Positions 1-9,391 of a stretch of DNA of 64,000 nucleotides are shown one piece after another; the stretch's first letter is position 1; every line of letters begins with the position of its first letter. The position numbers and the translations under genes were made by a program. The notes under the pieces were generated by a model that did no database searches, had not been told where the DNA came from, and saw nothing but the letters and a program-made list of their open reading frames with translations. This stretch comes from Algoriphagus sanaruensis (GTDB lineage Bacteria; Bacteroidota; Bacteroidia; Cytophagales; Cyclobacteriaceae): contig NZ_CP012836.1 in assembly GCF_001593605.1 (NCBI RefSeq), forward strand, positions 2,670,501-2,734,500, read 5' to 3'.

Positions 1-1
1 A

Positions 2-538
2 AAAGTAAATCAAGCCGATGCTTATTTTGAGAGAGGTCAATATGAATTAGCCGCTCAAACTTATTCTGAAAATCTAAAAAGCAACCCTGGAGACGTAAAA
101 ATGATTTACAATAGAGGGAGGGCTTTTCAAGAAATGGGGAATTTGGAACAGGCCCAAGCTGATTTTGAAAAAGCTTTTGAAATCGAGCCAAACAATACCC
201 AAGTACTTTTAAGTTTGGCCGCTATTCAACTTGAGCAGAAAAATTTTGCAAGCGCCTTACTTTATGCAACCAAGGCTGAGGAAATCGCAGGTGCACCTGC
301 AATGGCATCCTATTTAAAGGGCAGATCACTTCATGGTTTAGGAATGCCAGAAGATGCGCTAAAAGCTTATGGAACAGCGATCCAACTTGATAAGGAATTT
401 GGACAAGCATATTTCACGCGAGGAATGTTGAAAGTTGCCTTAGAGCGAAAAAAACAAGCTTGTGAAGATTTTCAATTAGCAACCTCACTGGAATATCCAG
501 GAGCTAAAGATGCTCTCGCCAAATATTGTAAACGATAA
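2..538 (+). CDS. TPR-repeat protein, 5' end cut by the window
   Basis: The frame is open to the left edge of the window, so the gene begins upstream; the first ATG inside the window (position 101) is internal to the repeat array. The protein is built of degenerate tetratricopeptide repeats, recognised by helix-turn-helix pairs with the usual Gly/Ala/Tyr/Pro spacing (for example around 'RAFQEMGNLEQA', 'FEIEPNNTQ' and 'AIQLDKEFGQAYFTRG'). It ends with a Cys-containing segment (ACEDFQLA...KYCKR) typical of TPR proteins in Bacteroidota. TPR arrays are protein-interaction scaffolds; no catalytic domain is visible and the partner is unknown. It converges on the next gene across a shared hairpin terminator. 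Confidence 0.85.
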   Translation, partial: KVNQADAYFERGQYELAAQTYSENLKSNPGDVKMIYNRGRAFQEMGNLEQAQADFEKAFEIEPNNTQVLLSLAAIQLEQKNFASALLYATKAEEIAGAPAMASYLKGRSLHGLGMPEDALKAYGTAIQLDKEFGQAYFTRGMLKVALERKKQACEDFQLATSLEYPGAKDALAKYCKR

Positions 539-542
539 AAAA

Positions 543-569
543 AAGCCCGATTTCGGGCTTATTTTTTTT
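543..569. terminator. Bidirectional rho-independent terminator
   Basis: A perfect stem AAGCCCGA/TCGGGCTT with a 2-nt loop lies at 543-560. It has a T-run on its right for the plus-strand TPR gene and an A-run on its left, which becomes a T-run for the converging minus-strand gene. The stop codon of the minus-strand gene (559-561) sits in the foot of the stem. Confidence 0.8.
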
Positions 570-1272
570 CCTGCTCTTCGTGGTCGTGGTGATCACAAAG
601 AACCTCTCCAGTTACTCTTCCTGCTCCTAAGCAAGTTTTACATTCGCTTACTTGTTTTCCAGTTCCTTGGCATTCAGGGCAGGTTAGTCTACCTTTTGCA
701 TTGCATCGCTCACATTCAAAAATTTCAACCTGATTAAAAACATTGATTTTTTTGATCATACCAGTTGCTGCACACTTGCTACAACCGACAATCGTTTTTC
801 CTTTGCAATAGTCGCAGGTTTGTTCTTGCTTTTTCTGCCCCATACATGTGGCACAAACCTCATATCGGTAACCTTTAGAATCACAAAGTCCACAAGCAGA
901 AATTTCAGCCAAAGGCTTTGTCAATTTTTGTTTCAGTTCTTTTGCTCCTTGAAGATTTCGACCAGTTTGTCCGGTGAGCTCGAGGTACTTATCCAGAAAG
1001 TTTTTGCTATTATTAAATTGGCCTAATTCAAATAAAGTCTCAGCAAAATAATAGGGCATTTCTTCAGGGAGTGGTAGCCCAGATTCAATCAGACTTCGGA
1101 ACAATTCATTTGCCGTTTGATAATCTTTTCGTTCGATCGCTGCCAAGGCACCTTGCATCCAGCGATCTGTTTGTCCCAGGTTTGGAATTCCTTGAGCCAT
1201 CCCTTTCCAACCGAAAAGAAGTTGGAAAATAGAAACAATCAGGAATACAGAAATATTATGAGTTGGTTTCAA
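559..1272 (-). CDS. Exported cysteine-rich protein with DnaJ-type zinc-finger motifs
   Basis: A 237-residue protein with a hydrophobic signal sequence (about residues 8-26, cleavage likely after 'GMAQ'). A helical, TPR-like stretch follows (about 35-120). The C-terminal half carries seven CxxC pairs (Cys127/130, 140/143, 153/156, 164/167, 187/190, 198/201, 211/214), several followed by Gly as in the CxxCxGxG zinc finger of DnaJ. There is no J domain, so it is not a DnaJ chaperone. A zinc-binding envelope protein is the best reading. The only plausible start is TTG at 1272, because no in-frame ATG lies between the upstream stop and the signal peptide. Function is unknown. Confidence 0.7.
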   Translation of the reverse strand: MKPTHNISVFLIVSIFQLLFGWKGMAQGIPNLGQTDRWMQGALAAIERKDYQTANELFRSLIESGLPLPEEMPYYFAETLFELGQFNNSKNFLDKYLELTGQTGRNLQGAKELKQKLTKPLAEISACGLCDSKGYRYEVCATCMGQKKQEQTCDYCKGKTIVGCSKCAATGMIKKINVFNQVEIFECERCNAKGRLTCPECQGTGKQVSECKTCLGAGRVTGEVLCDHHDHEEQEKK

Positions 1273-1364
1273 GTTGATTTGCTTTATGAATTCTAGTTCT
1301 TAAAGAAAGAAGAGCTTTGCAAGTTAAAATATGTAATTGAAAAAATGGTTTGAAAAGAGGCTGT

Positions 1365-1949
1365 CTAAATTTTTTCCAAACGACGAAAATCTTCCTCAGT
1401 GTCTATATCTAAGGCTCCAAGTGGAAAGTTCAATGGTATAGTGTCTTCAGAATTTTCAAGGATTACTTTTTTCGCTCCTTCAGAGCCTTTAAGATTTAAC
1501 AGGTCTTGGAAATATTTCTGATCAAAAATCGCCGGAACACCTAGTGTTCCAGAATAAAACGAGGCGACGATCCCTTTTCCTGAACTTTCTTTTTCAATAA
1601 TCAAATTGTCTAATAATTGATGATTGACAAAAGGCTGGTCGCAGAGCATCAAAATCACTTGGTTAATCCCATCTTTTTTTATTAAAAATCGAAGCCCAGT
1701 CTGCATGCTGGAAGCCATACCTTGCTCCCAATTTTCATTAATCACATAAGAAACAGTCTCTGAATCAAATCCTGTTTTGATTAATTCTGGATTCCAACCC
1801 AGGACGACTACACAAGATTCACTGCTACTTTTTTGAGCCTTTTCAATCGCTCTTTGAATTAATTTTTTGCCTTGAAATTCAAGTAGTTGCTTTGGCCTAC
1901 CTAATCTTGAAGATGAGCCGGCGGCAAGGATAATTAATCCAGTTTTCAT
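1365..1949 (-). CDS. mocA: MocA-type nucleotidyltransferase (molybdenum cofactor cytidylyl/guanylyltransferase family)
   Basis: A 194-residue NTP_transf_3 protein. The N-terminal nucleotide-binding loop LAAGSSSRLGRPKQLL (about residues 8-23) and the MLCDQPF metal/nucleotide motif (about residue 100) are diagnostic of the MocA/MobA-like family. MocA enzymes add CMP to the molybdopterin cofactor for xanthine-dehydrogenase-type enzymes. The start overlaps the end of the upstream xdhC-like gene by 4 bp, so the two are translationally coupled. That pairing supports cofactor supply to a molybdo-hydroxylase, but no such enzyme is in this window. Substrate (CTP or GTP) cannot be told from the sequence. 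Confidence 0.85.
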   Translation of the reverse strand: MKTGLIILAAGSSSRLGRPKQLLEFQGKKLIQRAIEKAQKSSSESCVVVLGWNPELIKTGFDSETVSYVINENWEQGMASSMQTGLRFLIKKDGINQVILMLCDQPFVNHQLLDNLIIEKESSGKGIVASFYSGTLGVPAIFDQKYFQDLLNLKGSEGAKKVILENSEDTIPLNFPLGALDIDTEEDFRRLEKI

Positions 1950-3064
1950 GAGACCTTTTCGTGAATAGGCCCTTGCTTATCTCGTAAAAAAATGGGCTGC
2001 TTTTTATTTAATACTGCCTTTATTTCCGCTAAAATAGAAAGAGCTATTTCTTCGGAGGTTTCAGCTCCAATTTCCAAACCAATCGGAGCGAAAAGATTTT
2101 CCATGGCGACTCGGATTCCGTTTTTCTCAAGTCTTTGGATTAGCTTTTCTGTCTTTCGCTTGGGGCCCAAAATCCCAATGTATGGAATCATACAGGTTTG
2201 AAGCTTTTCAAGTACAATGACCTCATACTCAAAATTATGGGTCATCAACAAGGCCACTGTATTCAGATCAGTTTCAAGCTGATGTACAACTTCCTCAGCA
2301 GGCCCTTGAATGATTTGCTTAGCAGTTGGAAAACGAGCTTGAGTCGCAAGATTTTTTCTTCCGTCGATTAAAATCAATTCAAAGCCTAGGATATCAGCAA
2401 TTTTAGCAACAGGAATCGTGTCATTTCCAGCTCCAAATAATAAGATTCGAGTAGCTGGTTTAATGACTTCGAAAAAGACAGAGGCTTGTTGATATTCAGA
2501 AAAAGATTGAATCAGATTTTGAGGTGAATCAAATTCAAGAATCTCTTTTTCTAAAACCTGCCTAAAGTCCGATGGTACCTTAGCTAGACTTCCAAAATCT
2601 TGATTTCCTTTCTTCAAATAGATCGTGCCTATTTGCTCTGACTTAGAATTAGGGACTGAAAATAGGGTAAGTAGGAGGCAAGTCTCCCGATCGGAAAGTG
2701 CCTTTTTGATTAATTCTACTGGATTTTCGGGATTTCCAAAGTCGACAGGTTCAATCAAAACATGAATGATTCCATTGCATCCCAAGCCTACGCCAAATTT
2801 CTGATCATCCTCATCGGTGGTATCATAGGTGACCAGCATTGATTTTTGCTGAAATATCACCGATTGAGCTTTTCGAAGCGCATCTCCTTCCAAACAACCT
2901 CCACTGATTGCTCCGGTTAGGTTTCCTTCTTGAGTAACCAACATCCGTGCACCGGGTCGGCGATAGGCAGATCCATCTACTTGAACTACGGTTGCTAGCG
3001 CAGCGGAGCTATTTTCAGATTTGCAAACTTCGTAAGCTTGGATGATTTGCTGGAGTTCTTTCAT
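1946..3064 (-). CDS. XdhC/CoxI family protein, molybdo-hydroxylase maturation factor
   Basis: A 372-residue protein using the ATG at 3064. A longer frame to 3130 exists but would overlap the upstream gene, so the ATG 10 bp after that gene's stop is preferred. The N-terminal XdhC_CoxI domain shows ATVVQVDGSAYRRPGARML and SGGCLEGD. The C-terminal Rossmann domain shows LLFGAGNDTIPVAKIA. XdhC proteins bind the molybdenum cofactor and help sulfurate and insert it into xanthine-dehydrogenase-like enzymes. The partner mocA-like gene follows directly. Confidence 0.88.
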   Translation of the reverse strand: MKELQQIIQAYEVCKSENSSAALATVVQVDGSAYRRPGARMLVTQEGNLTGAISGGCLEGDALRKAQSVIFQQKSMLVTYDTTDEDDQKFGVGLGCNGIIHVLIEPVDFGNPENPVELIKKALSDRETCLLLTLFSVPNSKSEQIGTIYLKKGNQDFGSLAKVPSDFRQVLEKEILEFDSPQNLIQSFSEYQQASVFFEVIKPATRILLFGAGNDTIPVAKIADILGFELILIDGRKNLATQARFPTAKQIIQGPAEEVVHQLETDLNTVALLMTHNFEYEVIVLEKLQTCMIPYIGILGPKRKTEKLIQRLEKNGIRVAMENLFAPIGLEIGAETSEEIALSILAEIKAVLNKKQPIFLRDKQGPIHEKVS

Positions 3065-3074
3065 GGATTTGAGA

Positions 3075-4334
3075 TCAATTGGCAAGTTGGAAGTCGATTT
3101 TTCGGAAGGAATACCAAATCGATAATCCAACCGAAATCACCAAGTATCCAACAAAAATATAGATCGATCCAGGTAAAAACTTATTCAAATCAAACCAGTC
3201 TCCAGAAGTAACTACGAAATAGAAGGCATAAACAGCCTTTATCAATTCCCAAACCCAAGCATTCGGATTGCGATCCATTAATTCTGAATAGGCATACACC
3301 GTCAAAAAGACAAAGCCTCCGTAATAAAAAATCCCAGGGGTGCCAATTGCTGCCAGATTTCCAAACAAATAACTAATGAGAAGCAATAAGACAATCAACT
3401 GGCAAAAACTCCAAAATAACATGCCTTGGCTGAGGTGAGAATTGTATTTGTCAAAGTGGTATACATCCTCAATTTTGGAAACTGGATATTTTTGGGCAAC
3501 ATCGGCGGGTCTCCACCCCAATGGCATAAACCAGATTTTGAGTTTATCAGACCATTTTTGAGCTCTCCAAGCATCCTTGATCAAGAGCCAAAGGTGCATA
3601 AAATTGATCTTTATTGGATTCCAAGTTTGAACAGGGCGAGTGACGCCATAAATCGCTGGAATTTCAGGTTTCTCTTCCTGATAAGTGCCAAACCATTTAT
3701 CCCAGAAAATAAAAATCTGACCATAGTTTTTATCTAAGTATTCCGGATTGATCGCATGATGCACACGATGATGGGAAGGAGTGACGATGATCTTTTCCAA
3801 AAATCCCATTCTACCTATGTGGCGGGTATGATACCAAAATTGGGCAAACAAATGCAGGGGTGCTACTACTGCTATGACTTGTGGTGGAACTCCCAAAAGT
3901 GCTGCAGGAATCAGAAAAACCGCAAAAATCTTTACAATCGAAGAAATACTCTGCCTTAAGGCACAAGCAAGATTAAATTCCTCGCTACTATGGTGGATGA
4001 TGTGATTGTTCCAAAAGATATTGTATTCATGTGCAATACGATGGGTCCAATAACCAGCAAAGTCCAATGCAAAAAATGCGATCACGTAAACGAGCCAAGA
4101 GGCTTCTATCTGAAAAAATGAAAACTTTTCGAACAACCAACCATAGGAAATTACCACGATACTGAGTCCCAAAACATCCTTGGTGACATTGGTGATACCA
4201 GAACTTAAACTGGAAATCATATCTGTCACGGGCACTGTATCTTGACCTTTCCAAACGCCCCAAAACTTTTCAAACAAAACCAGCACAAAAAAGGCCGGCA
4301 TCGCAATCAGTAAAATCTTTCCGTAGGTTTCCAT
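3075..4334 (-). CDS. Sterol desaturase / fatty acid hydroxylase superfamily membrane protein
   Basis: A 419-residue multi-pass membrane protein. The catalytic half holds the three di-iron histidine clusters of the superfamily: HRIAHE, HIIHHSSEEFN and HHRVHH, followed by 'NYGQIFIFWDKWFGTY'. The C-terminal third (about residues 300-419) adds several more membrane segments, a layout shared with alkylglycerol monooxygenase-like members. It probably oxidises a lipid carbon using O2 in the inner membrane; the substrate is not predictable. It sits 10 bp upstream of the xdhC-like gene and may be the first gene of that run, although no functional link is evident. Confidence 0.88.
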   Translation of the reverse strand: METYGKILLIAMPAFFVLVLFEKFWGVWKGQDTVPVTDMISSLSSGITNVTKDVLGLSIVVISYGWLFEKFSFFQIEASWLVYVIAFFALDFAGYWTHRIAHEYNIFWNNHIIHHSSEEFNLACALRQSISSIVKIFAVFLIPAALLGVPPQVIAVVAPLHLFAQFWYHTRHIGRMGFLEKIIVTPSHHRVHHAINPEYLDKNYGQIFIFWDKWFGTYQEEKPEIPAIYGVTRPVQTWNPIKINFMHLWLLIKDAWRAQKWSDKLKIWFMPLGWRPADVAQKYPVSKIEDVYHFDKYNSHLSQGMLFWSFCQLIVLLLLISYLFGNLAAIGTPGIFYYGGFVFLTVYAYSELMDRNPNAWVWELIKAVYAFYFVVTSGDWFDLNKFLPGSIYIFVGYLVISVGLSIWYSFRKIDFQLAN

Positions 4335-4442
4335 ATTGGGTTTAACATTCGAGTGCTAAACTTAACCAATAACCCCATTTGTTTCAATGGTAGTTTTAAA
4401 AACCAGAAAAGGAAAAACTAGATTACGATGCCGGCAAACCTT

Positions 4443-6482
4443 TTAGGAAATTGCTTTCGCTTCATTCACCAAATCCTGATTCTCATCAGAAAGGCAGGAA
4501 GCCAAAAACTGATCTATCGATTCTGTTCGGGTTTGCCCATTTTTCAATAGTACTCCCAAAGTTATCACGACTCCAATTCGAGTTCCGACTTTCTTGGCAG
4601 CAGTACTAAATAATGGTTCCAATTCCTCCAGACTCACTTCTTCAGCCAATCGCTGAATATCTGCTTTTGCTTCTTCCAGTTTCGAACCAGAAAGGTTGGT
4701 GTATTTTTTTGCAATTTTCTGAATCTCAGTCAGTGCATTTCTAGTTCCAGTATTTTCAACAACCACAGTCTTTTGAGCGGAGGGGGCAGGAGCATTTTCT
4801 TTTTGCTCAACTTTTGCCCAAGTATCTCGAAGACCAACCGTCTTATTAAAAACCAGATTGGATGGATCAGAATCTTTATCGAGGGTGAAATAGCCAAGAC
4901 GCTGAAATTGGAACTTATCTCCAACTTTGGCTCCAGCCAAGTAAGGTTCCAAATAGGCGTTTTTAATCACCTTCAAGGAATCTGGATTCAAGAACTCCAA
5001 GAAATTCCGATCTTCATGGGCATCTGGTGCTTCATCTAAAAACAAGCGATCGTATTCTCGAATCTCAGCAGTGATCGCATGAGCAATTGAAACCCAATGA
5101 AGTGTTCCCTTCACTTTCCGCATACTGGCTTCAGTTCCACTTCCTGATTTAGAATCCAAATCTACGGTACAATGAATCTCAAGAATATTCCCTTCGGAAT
5201 CCTTTACTACTGAATCCGCTTTGATGATATAGGCGCTTTTTAAACGCACTTCATTTCCCAGAGACAGTCTGAAAAACTTACTTCCACCTTCTTCTTTGAA
5301 GTCTTCGCGCTCGATATATAATTCCCGTGAGAAAGGTACCTCATGCGTTCCCGAATTGGGTTCTTCTGGATTATTCTCCAAATGCAAAATTTCGGATTTT
5401 CCTTCCGGATAATTGGTCAAAACCAATTTCACAGGATCCAAAACTCCCATGACACGAGTAGCCGTCTTATTAAGGTCTTCGCGGATGCAAAACTCAAGCA
5501 ATGAAACATCCGTCACGTTGTCCCGCTTGGCAATACCTGCCAAATCACTGAATTTACGGATAGCAGCAGGAGTATAACCTCTTCTTCTCAAACCAGAGAT
5601 GGTTGGCATTCTAGGATCATCCCAGCCAGAAACCACCTTTGAATTAACCAAGTCAAGCAATTTCCGCTTGCTCATGACCGTGTAGCTCAGGTTTCTTCTT
5701 GCGAATTCCCGCTGCTTAGGTCTGATCGTCTTCCCGGTATAAATTTGATCTAAAAACCAATCGTAAAGTTCACGGTGAGGTTTAAACTCCAACGTACACA
5801 AGCTGTGGGAAACCTCCTCGATGTAATCTGATTCTCCGTGGGCCCAATCATACATTGGATAGATGCACCAGTCGGTACCTGTTCGATGATGAGCTTTGTT
5901 GACAATTCGATACAAAATCGGATCACGCATTAGCATATTCGGAGAAGCCATGTCAATTTTTGCCCGCAACACATAGGTTCCTGGCTCAAATTCTCCATTT
6001 TTCATCCGCTCAAATAGGGCGAGATTATCCTCCACCGAGGTATTTCGATAGGGGCTATCTACCCCAGGAGTAGTAGGAGTACCTTTTTGTTCGGCCATGG
6101 CCTCGGAGCTTTGACCATCTACATAGGCCTTGCCTTCTTTGATAAGTTGAACCGCCCAATCGTACAATTCCTGGAAATAATCCGAGGAATAGCACTCTTT
6201 GGCCCACTTGAATCCAAGCCATGCTACATCATTTTTGATGGCATCCACATATTCCTGCTCTTCCTTGGCAGGGTTAGTATCATCAAATCGAAGATTAACA
6301 GGAGCATCGTATTTTTCGCCCAAACCGAAGTTTAAGCAAATGGACGCTGCATGACCAATATGAAGATAACCGTTTGGCTCAGGAGGGAATCTAAATCGAA
6401 GTTTATCTTTTGAAAGACCTGCCGCCAGATCTTCTTCTATAATTTGTTCAAGAAAATTGAGTGATTCGGTATGCTCTTTCAT
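4443..6482 (-). CDS. glnS: Glutaminyl-tRNA synthetase fused to a YqeY-like domain
   Basis: A 679-residue class I synthetase that charges tRNA-Gln. The HIGH signature appears in [11 protein letters not shown] (His41-His44) and the KMSKS loop as VMSKR (about residues 269-273). The anticodon-binding beta-barrels follow to about residue 540. The last ~130 residues, after an Ala/Pro-rich linker (APAPSAQ), are a YqeY/GatB-tail-like helical domain, a fusion known in several bacterial GlnRS lineages and thought to add tRNA affinity. ATG 6482 was chosen over the upstream TTG at 6503. The presence of GlnRS means that the indirect GatCAB route is not the only source of Gln-tRNA. Confidence 0.96.
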   Translation of the reverse strand: MKEHTESLNFLEQIIEEDLAAGLSKDKLRFRFPPEPNGYLHIGHAASICLNFGLGEKYDAPVNLRFDDTNPAKEEQEYVDAIKNDVAWLGFKWAKECYSSDYFQELYDWAVQLIKEGKAYVDGQSSEAMAEQKGTPTTPGVDSPYRNTSVEDNLALFERMKNGEFEPGTYVLRAKIDMASPNMLMRDPILYRIVNKAHHRTGTDWCIYPMYDWAHGESDYIEEVSHSLCTLEFKPHRELYDWFLDQIYTGKTIRPKQREFARRNLSYTVMSKRKLLDLVNSKVVSGWDDPRMPTISGLRRRGYTPAAIRKFSDLAGIAKRDNVTDVSLLEFCIREDLNKTATRVMGVLDPVKLVLTNYPEGKSEILHLENNPEEPNSGTHEVPFSRELYIEREDFKEEGGSKFFRLSLGNEVRLKSAYIIKADSVVKDSEGNILEIHCTVDLDSKSGSGTEASMRKVKGTLHWVSIAHAITAEIREYDRLFLDEAPDAHEDRNFLEFLNPDSLKVIKNAYLEPYLAGAKVGDKFQFQRLGYFTLDKDSDPSNLVFNKTVGLRDTWAKVEQKENAPAPSAQKTVVVENTGTRNALTEIQKIAKKYTNLSGSKLEEAKADIQRLAEEVSLEELEPLFSTAAKKVGTRIGVVITLGVLLKNGQTRTESIDQFLASCLSDENQDLVNEAKAIS

Positions 6483-6500
6483 TAGGCGAAATTTGAAAGC

Positions 6501-6531
6501 CAAAAATACGTCAAAAGCCTAGTTAAACAAT
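6501..6531 (-). promoter_or_regulatory. Putative glnS promoter
   Basis: On the minus strand, TATTTTTG (complement of 6501-6508) fits the Bacteroidota -7 consensus TANNTTTG. An ATTG (6528-6531) lies 19 bp upstream at the -33 position. The predicted start of transcription falls a few bases before the ATG at 6482, giving a very short leader. Confidence 0.45.
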
Positions 6532-6705
6532 CAATTCTCTAAGTAGAACTCCCTTTGAAGATCTTTTTTTTCAATAAATCTCATGGTTCTTTTTCAATAA
6601 TTAAATTAGGTAAAGATTCTTTTGAATTGCTTGAATTGAGAAGTAGTAGCATGATTGAGATGCTTCTTGATCTTCAATAATACTTCGGCTAGCACATTTA
6701 TTTTA

Positions 6706-6713
6706 TACTTTTG
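6706..6713 (+). promoter_or_regulatory. Putative -7 box upstream of the nag cluster
   Basis: TACTTTTG matches TANNTTTG and lies 33 bp before the ATG at 6746. No convincing -33 box is visible at the right distance. If real, it would drive the 6746 gene and perhaps nagB and the following genes. Confidence 0.3.
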
Positions 6714-6745
6714 AAAGTAGGACCCTCTGGCAAACGATCTGAAAA

Positions 6746-7219
6746 ATGGAAATACCCTCTTTAGCATTGATTAAGAAAGAATTGGCCTTTTTGAGCGAAA
6801 AAGAGCTGATTGAATTGATTTCTGATTTGGCCAAATTCAGCAGGGACAATAAAGCTTTCCTTTATTTCAAATTGAACGAACGTGATTCCCCAAGCCTGTT
6901 TGTGGATTCTGTAAAGGAAGAATTGGATGAATTATTTCAAACTGCCAATACCAAGAATTACCATTTAGCTAAAAAGGCTGCTCAAACCATCCGTAGAAAG
7001 TTAAACAAAGCACTCAAATTGAGTAAGAATAAGGCAGATCAAGCCGATTTGATTTTGTATTTCTGTGAAATGATGAAGCAATATGGATATCTTAAGTTTC
7101 GTCATCCTGTAATATCCAATCTGTTTGAAGTTCAAATTGGTAAAGCGAAAAAACTGATTTCAGCCCTCCACGAGGACCTTCAAAGTGACTTTTCCTATCG
7201 AATCGAAGAACTCGAATAA
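6746..7219 (+). CDS. Small conserved helical protein, possibly DUF6155
   Basis: A 157-residue soluble protein, mostly charged alpha helix, with no signal peptide or membrane segment. The N-terminal pattern (LSEKELIELISDLAKFSRDNKAFLYFKLN) resembles the DUF6155 family as I remember it; I could not check this. It lies 9 bp upstream of nagB on the same strand and is likely co-transcribed with it. No catalytic motif can be recognised. A regulator of the amino-sugar genes is conceivable but unsupported, because no DNA-binding fold is apparent. Confidence 0.7.
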   Translation: MEIPSLALIKKELAFLSEKELIELISDLAKFSRDNKAFLYFKLNERDSPSLFVDSVKEELDELFQTANTKNYHLAKKAAQTIRRKLNKALKLSKNKADQADLILYFCEMMKQYGYLKFRHPVISNLFEVQIGKAKKLISALHEDLQSDFSYRIEELE

Positions 7220-7228
7220 ACCCAACCT

Positions 7229-7969
7229 ATGACCATTTCCATTTACTCAAACCCAATTGAATTGGGTCAAAACGCCGGAAAAACCGGAGCCGAATTAATA
7301 CGAAAAGCGATCGATACCCAAGGATTTTCGAATATCATTTTGGCAACCGGAACTAGCCAATTCGAAACCCTCAAGCAACTTTTGACTGAAAAAGACATTG
7401 ACTGGAGCAAAGTCACTGTCTTTCATTTAGATGAATACATTGGTCTTTCGATCACTCACCCGGCTAGTTTTCGAAAATATCTATTGGAAAGATTCTTCAA
7501 TCACGTTCCACAGCTCAAAGCCTATCATTTGATCGACGGAGAAAATGACCCAGAAAAAGAATGTGCTCGTCTTTCGACCTTGATTCAAAATCATCCCATC
7601 GATGTGGCTTTTGTGGGAATCGGGGAAAATGGTCATTTGGCTTTCAATGATCCACCTGCCGATTTTGACACGGAATCTCCCTACATCCTTGTGGATTTAG
7701 ATCATGCTTGTCGTATGCAACAATACGGTGAGGGTTGGTTTGCTAGTATTGAAGCTGTGCCAACTCAAGCCATCAGCATGTCGATTCGTCAAATTATGAA
7801 ATCAAAATACATCATCTGCTCAGTTCCTGATTTGCGAAAAGCGCAGGCTGTTTCGAACTGCTTGGAAGGCGAAATCTCAAATCTTCACCCGGCTTCAATC
7901 CTCCAAAGTCATTCCGATTGTCAGATTTTTTTAGACAAACCCGCTTCATCCTTACTTTCCAACCATTAA
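7229..7969 (+). CDS. nagB: Glucosamine-6-phosphate deaminase
   Basis: A 246-residue protein of the NagB/6-phosphogluconolactonase fold. HLDEYIGL carries the catalytic acid (Asp68) and GIGENGHLAFNDP carries the conserved His136 of the active site; the N-terminal ATGTSQ loop binds phosphate. It converts glucosamine-6-phosphate to fructose-6-phosphate and ammonia, the last step of GlcNAc breakdown. It is followed by a sugar transporter and nagA. The length is typical of the short bacterial enzymes lacking the long allosteric C-terminus. Confidence 0.93.
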   Translation: MTISIYSNPIELGQNAGKTGAELIRKAIDTQGFSNIILATGTSQFETLKQLLTEKDIDWSKVTVFHLDEYIGLSITHPASFRKYLLERFFNHVPQLKAYHLIDGENDPEKECARLSTLIQNHPIDVAFVGIGENGHLAFNDPPADFDTESPYILVDLDHACRMQQYGEGWFASIEAVPTQAISMSIRQIMKSKYIICSVPDLRKAQAVSNCLEGEISNLHPASILQSHSDCQIFLDKPASSLLSNH

Positions 7970-8065
7970 TCGGAAAAGTTTTGGAAGGGTGACATAAAAT
8001 TTGGTATTTATAGGCAAAGGTAAATCAAATGAGATTTCCTTTTGCTAAAAACCCAAAAGCCACCT

Positions 8066-9391
8066 ATGTCAACACCTTCTGCTGCGGTACGCGCGGACCA
8101 GCTAAGCCAAAAGGATACTTGGATTTCGATCGGAATTATCGGAATGCTATTTTTCATTTTCGGTTTTGTTTCTTGGGTCAACGCGATCCTGATTCCTTAT
8201 TTCAAAATCGCCTTTACCCTTAGCAACTTCGATTCCTACCTGGTTGCCTTCGCTTTTTACATTTCTTACCTCGTCATGTCTGTTCCTTCTTCCTATCTAC
8301 TCAAAGCAGTAGGATTCAAGAAAGGAATGATGTTTGGCTTCTTCGCGATGGCCATAGGTACATTTATTTTTGTTCCTGCAGCGATGAGTCGAACCTATGA
8401 GATTTTCCTATTGGGTTTGTTTACGCTGGGAACAGGTTTGGCTGTACTTCAGACCGCTGCCAATCCTTATGTGACCGTTTTGGGGCCGAAAGAAAATGCC
8501 GCCCAACGCATCAGCGTGATGGGTATTTTCAACAAGGGAGCTGGAATTTTGGCTCCTATTCTTTTTGCTGCCGTCATTTTAAGAGTAGGGGATAATGAGC
8601 TTTTTCAGCAGTTAGACTCCATGTCTCGAGAGGCTAAGGATGCCGCTTTAGATGAATTGATTCGTCGGGTAATTTTGCCTTATTCGATAGTCGGAACCGT
8701 CCTTTTGTGTCTAGGAATCTTTGTGCGGTTTTCGCCATTACCGGAAATCGACACGGAACATGAGACCGCTGAAGTAGCTGAAGCCAACTCAGGAAAAACG
8801 TCCATTTTTCAGTTTCCACACTTGATTTTAGGTGCAATAGCGATTTTCCTACATGTGGGAACTCAGGTAATTGCCATTGATACGGTAATTCCTTATGCCA
8901 ACTCCTTTGGGATAGGATTGATGGAAGCTAAGGTCTTTCCATCTTACACGCTCGCATTTACAATTTTGGGCTATTTGATTGGAATTTCCTTGATTCCAAA
9001 GGTGATTTCGCAAGTGAATGTGCTTCGGATTTGTACGCTTTTAGGTACAGGATTCACCCTGTTGATCATTTTTACCTCAGGTCAAGTGACGATTTTAGGA
9101 ATCACGACGGATATTTCGATTTGGTTTGTGGTGTTATTAGGCTTGGCCAATTCTTTGGTTTGGGCTGGGATTTGGCCCCTAGCATTGGATGGCTTGGGCC
9201 GCTTCACTAAACTGGGCGCTTCCATCATGATTATGGGATTGTGCGGAAATGCCATTATGCCACTGGCCTATGGAGCCGTGGCTGACGCGGTTAATGTGCA
9301 ACAAGCCTATTGGGTACTTTTCCCTTGCTACCTGTATTTGGTGTTTTATGCAGTTCAAGGTCATAAAATCAGAAAATGGAAACTCGCCTGA
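8066..9391 (+). CDS. MFS sugar permease of the FucP/NagP type
   Basis: A 441-residue, 12-helix major facilitator protein. The ATG at 8066 (MSTPSAAVRADQ) was preferred to the upstream in-frame TTG at 8042. The first helix region 'FFIFGFVSWVNAILIPYFK' and the 'LQTAANPYVTVLGP' segment are hallmarks of the FHS/FucP sugar:H+ symporters. The position between nagB and nagA, overlapping nagA by 16 bp, makes N-acetylglucosamine the likely cargo, as for NagP carriers. This specificity is inferred from context. Confidence 0.88.
   Translation: MSTPSAAVRADQLSQKDTWISIGIIGMLFFIFGFVSWVNAILIPYFKIAFTLSNFDSYLVAFAFYISYLVMSVPSSYLLKAVGFKKGMMFGFFAMAIGTFIFVPAAMSRTYEIFLLGLFTLGTGLAVLQTAANPYVTVLGPKENAAQRISVMGIFNKGAGILAPILFAAVILRVGDNELFQQLDSMSREAKDAALDELIRRVILPYSIVGTVLLCLGIFVRFSPLPEIDTEHETAEVAEANSGKTSIFQFPHLILGAIAIFLHVGTQVIAIDTVIPYANSFGIGLMEAKVFPSYTLAFTILGYLIGISLIPKVISQVNVLRICTLLGTGFTLLIIFTSGQVTILGITTDISIWFVVLLGLANSLVWAGIWPLALDGLGRFTKLGASIMIMGLCGNAIMPLAYGAVADAVNVQQAYWVLFPCYLYLVFYAVQGHKIRKWKLA

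Noticed and set aside
3065..3130. Longer N-terminus for the XdhC-like protein
   Set aside because: It would overlap the upstream desaturase gene by more than 50 bp, while the ATG at 3064 starts just before the conserved domain and 10 bp after that gene's stop.
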